Below, in pieces: positions 17,111 through 20,646 of a stretch of 20,646 bases of DNA (position 1 is the stretch's first letter; each line of letters begins with the position of its first letter). The translations under genes and the position numbers were made by a program. Below the pieces are notes generated by a model, which saw only the letters and a program-made list of their open reading frames with translations, had not been told where the DNA came from and did not search any database. Source of the stretch: Dehalococcoidia bacterium (GTDB lineage: Bacteria > Chloroflexota > Dehalococcoidia > UBA6926); assembly GCA_030754805.1 (NCBI GenBank), contig JASLZO010000003.1, positions 1 through 20,646 of the forward strand, read 5' to 3'.

Positions 17111-18218
17111 ATGCAAGACCTTCAAGGCGAATCGACCGAGCTACGTTCCCGGATAACGGGCTACCTGGAGCGTCTTTGATCTTCCAGTAAAGGAAGCGGA
17201 ACTCCAACGTCTTGATCGCGAGGCCTCTCAGCCCGGTTTCTGGGACGACCAGATCACGGCACAAGAGTCACTGAAGCACGCGGCCGGGTTGCGGAACACG
17301 ATCGAGACGTGGCGTTCACTGGACGAGCGGTTGGCGTCGACCGTCGAGTTGGTGCAGATGGCGATCGCCGAGGGCACCCGCGAACTCGAGGGCGAACTTC
17401 GCCAGGACCTCGAATCGGTCGGGAAAGAACTCGAAAGTTTGGAGATGCGGGCGATGCTTGGCGGCCCTTATGACGGGAATGGCGCGATCGTCTCGGTACA
17501 GGCAGGAGCCGGAGGGATCGACTCCCAGGATTGGGCCCAGATGCTCGTCACCATGTTCACCCGGTGGGGCGAGTCCCACGGGTACAAACCTCGCGTATTG
17601 GACTGGGTCGATGGCGAAGAGGCCGGGATCAAACGAGCCGATATCGAGATCGCGGGACAGGACGCGTACGGTTACCTGAAGGCCGAAGCCGGTGTCCACC
17701 GACTGGTCCGGCTTTCCCCGTTCGACAACCAGCACCTGCGACACACGTCTTTCGCGCGGGTCGACGTGCTCCCGGAGGTCGAGGACGTCGGGGACATCGA
17801 CGTGAACCCGGATGACGTTCGGATCGACTACTTCCGGTCGAGCGGTGCAGGAGGCCAGAATGTCCAGAAGAACTCCACCGCGGTCCGGCTTGTCCATGAG
17901 CCGTCCGGCATCACTGTCTCCGTTCAGAACGAACGCTCCCAGGCTCGGAACAGGGACATTGCCTTTAAGATCCTGAACGCCCGGTTGATGGAGCAAGAAC
18001 TCGTTCGTCGAAGAGAAGAAGAGGCGAAACTTCGCGGAGAACACGTTTCCGCCGAATGGGGGAACCAGATCCGGTCGTACGTGCTTCACCCGTACAAGAT
18101 GGTGAAGGACCACCGGACCGATTTCGAATCCCCGGATCCTGAAGGGGTGCTGAACGGCGAGCTTGACGGGTTCTTGCTCGCGTTCCTGCGGCAGCGCGTC
18201 GGCGTCTCAGGTGCATGA
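17111..18218 (+). CDS. prfB: peptide chain release factor 2, with programmed +1 frameshift
   Basis: RF2 recognises UGA and UAA stop codons and triggers peptide release. The gene starts at ATG 17111 (GGAGAG upstream). After 22 codons it meets an in-frame TGA at 17177-17179 within CTT TGA T, and must shift +1 to GAT at 17178. The full product is 368 residues, close to the 365 of E. coli. The stop-recognition tripeptide SPF is in VRLSPFDNQHLRH and the catalytic GGQ in SSGAGGQNVQKNST. Without the shift a pipeline would begin at TTG 17289 and lose 59 residues. The final TGA overlaps the ATG of the next gene. This is a genuine recoding event, not a pseudogene. Confidence 0.97.
17167..17179 (+). promoter_or_regulatory. 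RF2 programmed frameshift site
   Basis: GGAG (17167-17170), a 3-base spacer CGT, then the slippery CTT (17174-17176) and stop TGA (17177-17179). The spacing of the internal Shine-Dalgarno-like element to CTT equals that of the E. coli prfB site. When RF2 is scarce the ribosome pauses at UGA and slips +1, so RF2 controls its own synthesis. Confidence 0.93.
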
Positions 18219-18919
18219 TGGATCGCGGTCGTGGGAAGAAGAACCTCCTGGTGGTGGGGATCGTGATTCTGGTGGGAATCGGGTCGGTGCCCGTGATGCT
18301 GAACTTGATGGGGTCTGCTAGCGACGATACGGAGCCGGTTTCAACCCCCACACTGGAGACGACCGATGTCCCGGCGGGAATCTTCGGCTCACCGGTCGAC
18401 GGGGTCGCCAGGTTCGCGGACATGGTCCTAGGCTACAAACTGGAGTACCCCGAGGGTTGGACGTTGTCCGGCACGGGGAACGAGGGCGAGGGCGTCGTGA
18501 TGTCGATCCTCTCGCCGGACGGATTGATCATCGTCGATATCTCCAGAAGGTTCCCGCCACCCAAGGTCCCCGAAATTGACCACGAGACGCACCTGCGGGG
18601 ATACGGGCAGGCGATTCTTGATATGGCAGCGTTTGATTCTCCAGGGTTTGAAGCGACGCTCGCCGAGATACGTTCGATGGAGGATGGTACTCTCGCCTTC
18701 GTCACTCGGTACGCGATTTCTGGTGATTCGTTGCTCGCGGGCGACATTCTCGTTGTCATCCGGCCACAAAGTGATGGCGAGTTGCCGTTCGGAGACGAAG
18801 CGTTCGTCGTTCGATCGGTCGCGCCGACGGCTGCATACCTCGCGAGGAACCAAGAACTGCAAACGGTGATCCGCGGGTTCGCGCTCATCGATAGCGACGA
18901 GGGATTGCCCGGAATCTAG
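18215..18919 (+). CDS. membrane-anchored PsbP-like hypothetical protein
   Basis: I do not recognise a named family for this 234-residue protein. It has a basic N-terminus (RGRGKK), one hydrophobic anchor (about 10-31), a threonine/proline/glutamate-rich linker, and an outer domain. That domain opens with YKLEYPEGWTLSG and continues through VVMSILSPDGLIIVDISRRF to LAFVTRYAISGD, VVIRPQ and a final helix QELQTVIRGFALID. This pattern recalls PsbP/MOG1-like domains of bacterial surface proteins; the similarity is by eye. There is no lipobox cysteine, so a single-pass membrane protein is more likely than a lipoprotein. Its ATG overlaps the prfB stop (ATGA), so it is probably translationally coupled. 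Confidence 0.75.
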   Translation: MMDRGRGKKNLLVVGIVILVGIGSVPVMLNLMGSASDDTEPVSTPTLETTDVPAGIFGSPVDGVARFADMVLGYKLEYPEGWTLSGTGNEGEGVVMSILSPDGLIIVDISRRFPPPKVPEIDHETHLRGYGQAILDMAAFDSPGFEATLAEIRSMEDGTLAFVTRYAISGDSLLAGDILVVIRPQSDGELPFGDEAFVVRSVAPTAAYLARNQELQTVIRGFALIDSDEGLPGI

Positions 18920-18948
18920 ACGGGACAGGTTTATCGGGGCGTTTTCAT

Positions 18949-19545
18949 TCAGTCCGGTGGAGGTGTTCTGAAGACTGCTACTGTGCGCTGAACCACGGTT
19001 ACCGTCGAGATTGCCGTGACGATTCCGAGGGCAAGGAGCGGAACTCCAGCGATAAGCCCGACCGCCAATACGAGCACCCTCACGGTGCGCGGTGCGATGC
19101 CACTTAGGACTATGACACCGAGACTCTCCCCGCGGGCCCTCGCGTAGCTGACGAGGAAGGAACTCGAGAGGGCTGCGACCGTGAGAGCCACGCCTGCGTG
19201 GTCGCCTGCCTGCGCAAGGTACACGGCTAGGCCGAGCAGCAACGCCCCTTCGCTCGCGCGGTCCAGTAAAGAATCGAAAAAAGCACCGAACACCGACGTC
19301 GTCCCGGTTCGCCTGGCCAAGGCGCCGTCCAACGCATCCAGTGAACTGCCAAAAAGGTACAGAGCACCGGCTAGTTGGAGCGATCCCTCCCACACCAGGT
19401 AGCCGGACCCGGCCGCGATTAAGAACCCGGCGAACGTCACATGATTCGGTCGGACTCCCAACGCGGCGAGTGGCGCCACGAGACCGCCCTGTATGGTAAC
19501 TAGAAGGAATCGGACCGATATTGCAGCTCTGTTCACGGACCCCAA
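18949..19545 (-). CDS. CDP-alcohol phosphatidyltransferase, phosphoinositide-synthase-like
   Basis: An integral membrane enzyme that transfers a phosphatidyl group from CDP-diacylglycerol to an alcohol or alcohol phosphate. The diagnostic motif DxxDGxxARx8GxxxDxxxD is complete (SLDALDGALAR, then GAFFDSLLDR), followed by several hydrophobic helices; the total is 198 residues. The stretch FGAFFDSLLDRASEGALL resembles actinobacterial phosphatidylinositol-phosphate synthases more than PgsA glycerophosphate enzymes, but the head group is not certain. The start is TTG 19545 or GTG 19536; neither has a clear ribosome binding site. It follows the CMD-like gene by 33 bases on the same strand and converges with the PsbP-like gene. 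Confidence 0.88.
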   Translation of the reverse strand: MGSVNRAAISVRFLLVTIQGGLVAPLAALGVRPNHVTFAGFLIAAGSGYLVWEGSLQLAGALYLFGSSLDALDGALARRTGTTSVFGAFFDSLLDRASEGALLLGLAVYLAQAGDHAGVALTVAALSSSFLVSYARARGESLGVIVLSGIAPRTVRVLVLAVGLIAGVPLLALGIVTAISTVTVVQRTVAVFRTPPPD

Positions 19546-19578
19546 CTGCGCGGCACGAATCGGTGCGGCGCGGAGGTA

Positions 19579-20415
19579 TCAGGCAACGCGTTGGCTTGGC
19601 AGGAAGGGCTCCACGGCGTCCAGGAGCCGTCCCTCCATGGTTTCTGCATCCGGACGGCGCCGTCGTCGACCCCGCCGCCTGCGCCGTCCTTCGACCAAGC
19701 TCAGGATGCGATACAATCGGGACATTACAGCCACCCCCCAGTCCGCGGCAGACTCAGTGAGGTTTTCCCCGCGCCCCGGGTAGTAGACGGCGACGGCGGC
19801 TCGCTGTCCGCGATCCATCTCGAGGATCGTCGGTTGCTCGGCGACCGCGGCGACCGCGTCACGCACAGCTTCGTGGGCAGCGGAATCGCCGGTGCCGCCA
19901 CCGATCACGATCTGGACCGCGAAGTTGCCACGGCGTCGGAAGGCCCAATTCAATTGAAGGCGACCGCGGCCAAGTCGGACCGCGCGCCAGTACGGGCTGG
20001 TACTCCGAGAAAGCCGGGCGTCTGGTACGGCCTTCTGGAAACGCTCGACGAGCGCCTCCCAAAACCCCTCTCGAGATGGGAAATCAGGAACGACGGGCCG
20101 GGCTGTCGGAGTGACGGCGGCTTGAGAGAGCGTTCCCCCTGAACGACTGTCCGAGGGAGGACTGCCTCTGCGCCTGCGCGGCTGAGCATCGTTGAGTCCA
20201 TACGCACGGAGACCGGCAGACTGTACCGCGAACTGTGCGGCCCGCCCCGCGAGTTCGATTGCCTCGAGAATGTCCTCTCGTGTGGCACCAGCACCCACGG
20301 CGAGTTCGGCGTGTCGCCGGACAGAATCCTCATCCCGAACGGCGGCGGCGGATGCGACCGATATCAAATAGGCCGTTCGAACATCAATCGTGGGCAATTC
20401 GTTCAGGCGTTCCAT
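19579..20415 (-). CDS. carboxymuconolactone decarboxylase-like domain fused to a DUF4268-like domain
   Basis: A 278-residue two-domain protein. Residues about 5-75 look like the CMD/AhpD helical domain (DVRTAYLISVASAAAV, RRHAELAVGAGATREDILEAIE), with the conserved histidine but without the CxxC of AhpD peroxidases. A low-complexity linker (about 78-112) leads to a domain at 113-240 that resembles DUF4268 (EGFWEALVERF, YWRAVRLGRGRLQLNWAF, then W near 226). An arginine tract (243-254, GRRRRRGRRRRR) and a short helix end it. DUF4268 domains often accompany nuclease-like proteins; the function here is unknown. ATG 20415 has GGAG about 12 bases upstream. The phosphatidyltransferase gene follows 33 bases later. 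Confidence 0.65.
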   Translation of the reverse strand: MERLNELPTIDVRTAYLISVASAAAVRDEDSVRRHAELAVGAGATREDILEAIELAGRAAQFAVQSAGLRAYGLNDAQPRRRRGSPPSDSRSGGTLSQAAVTPTARPVVPDFPSREGFWEALVERFQKAVPDARLSRSTSPYWRAVRLGRGRLQLNWAFRRRGNFAVQIVIGGGTGDSAAHEAVRDAVAAVAEQPTILEMDRGQRAAVAVYYPGRGENLTESAADWGVAVMSRLYRILSLVEGRRRRRGRRRRRPDAETMEGRLLDAVEPFLPSQRVA

Positions 20416-20532
20416 AACGCGGTGCTCTCCAACCCTCGTCTGTCGGCGTCCCTATTGAGATACGGGATTATCGACGCGAAACGATATCATGCGACTTTCA
20501 GTCCGTCCACGTTTCATCGCGTGGGTTGGTGA

Positions 20533-20566
20533 CAAAACAAACGACCTCGAAACAAGTTCGGGGTCG
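20533..20566 (-). terminator. intrinsic terminator of the minus-strand gene ending at 20601
   Basis: A 10-base stem (20542-20551 with 20557-20566, one G-T pair) with a 5-base loop is followed on the minus strand by TTTGTTTTGTC. It lies 34 bases past the stop of the partial gene at the right edge, the standard position. On the plus strand the hairpin is followed by only three T, so it acts on the minus strand. Confidence 0.85.
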
Positions 20567-20600
20567 CGTTTCGGGCTGGGCAAGCGTACGAGTGCGCTCG

Positions 20601-20646
20601 CTACATCAGCCCGGCAAGCAACTCCTTCGCCTCAGGCTTTAGCATC
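20601..20646 (-). CDS. C-terminal end of an unidentified minus-strand gene
   Basis: Reading leftward from the window edge, the last 14 codons give MLKPEAKELLAGLM and a TAG stop at 20601-20603. The clear intrinsic terminator just downstream supports a real gene ending here. The fragment is too short to name a family. The methionine shown is an internal residue or chance, since the gene continues beyond the window. Confidence 0.55.
   Translation of the reverse strand, partial: MLKPEAKELLAGLM

Noticed and set aside
19840..19857. Tandem 9-base repeat GCGACCGCG x2
   Set aside because: It lies in codons for an alanine/valine-rich helix of the fusion protein; a codon-usage effect rather than a functional repeat.

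Overview
The window is about 20.6 kb of dense bacterial chromosome, around 60% G+C by eye, with short intergenic gaps and almost only housekeeping genes. The gene mix (F1 ATP synthase genes, a Rex redox repressor, a DUF503/YlxP protein, an MrfA-type helicase, LspA, a phosphoinositide-type CDP-alcohol phosphotransferase) and frequent GTG/TTG starts suggest a Chloroflexota-like organism, possibly the Dehalococcoidia/SAR202 branch. That placement is inference; the window holds no rRNA or other phylogenetic marker that I can search. I see no phage, insertion sequence, CRISPR array or plasmid gene.

Left part (1-5377): the 3' end of atpG is followed, with overlapping or abutting codons, by two tandem HAD phosphatase genes, then atpD and atpC. 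Two phosphatases lodged inside the ATP synthase operon are the first oddity. The redox repressor gene rex converges on atpC. A DUF503 protein and a glyoxalase II-like metallo-hydrolase follow on the plus strand.

Middle (5378-12149): a DEAD-box helicase with a DUF1998 zinc domain (MrfA/YprA type) sits behind a good promoter. It is followed by a small alpha/beta hydrolase, lspA, an RluD-type pseudouridine synthase overlapping lspA, gltX, and tRNA-Asp(GTC) with its own promoter. The 229 bases between gltX and the tRNA contain several self-complementary segments and a glycine-riboswitch-like 3' motif, but no obvious target gene.

Right part (12150-20646): on the minus strand, hisS, an MBL hydrolase with an unusual HxHxEH motif, and a long (about 770 residue), very divergent ATP-PEPCK-like protein run in one direction. 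Divergent from hisS is prfB, which carries the classical +1 programmed frameshift at CTT TGA, overlapped by a membrane-anchored PsbP-like protein. A convergent minus-strand pair encodes a carboxymuconolactone-decarboxylase/DUF4268-like fusion with an arginine-rich tract and a CDP-alcohol phosphatidyltransferase. The window closes with a clear intrinsic terminator and the last 14 codons of another minus-strand gene.

The strongest candidates for something undescribed are the PEPCK-like protein, the paired HAD genes within the atp operon, the possible structured RNA upstream of tRNA-Asp, and the CMD/DUF4268-like fusion. None of them amounts to a demonstrated new system from sequence alone.
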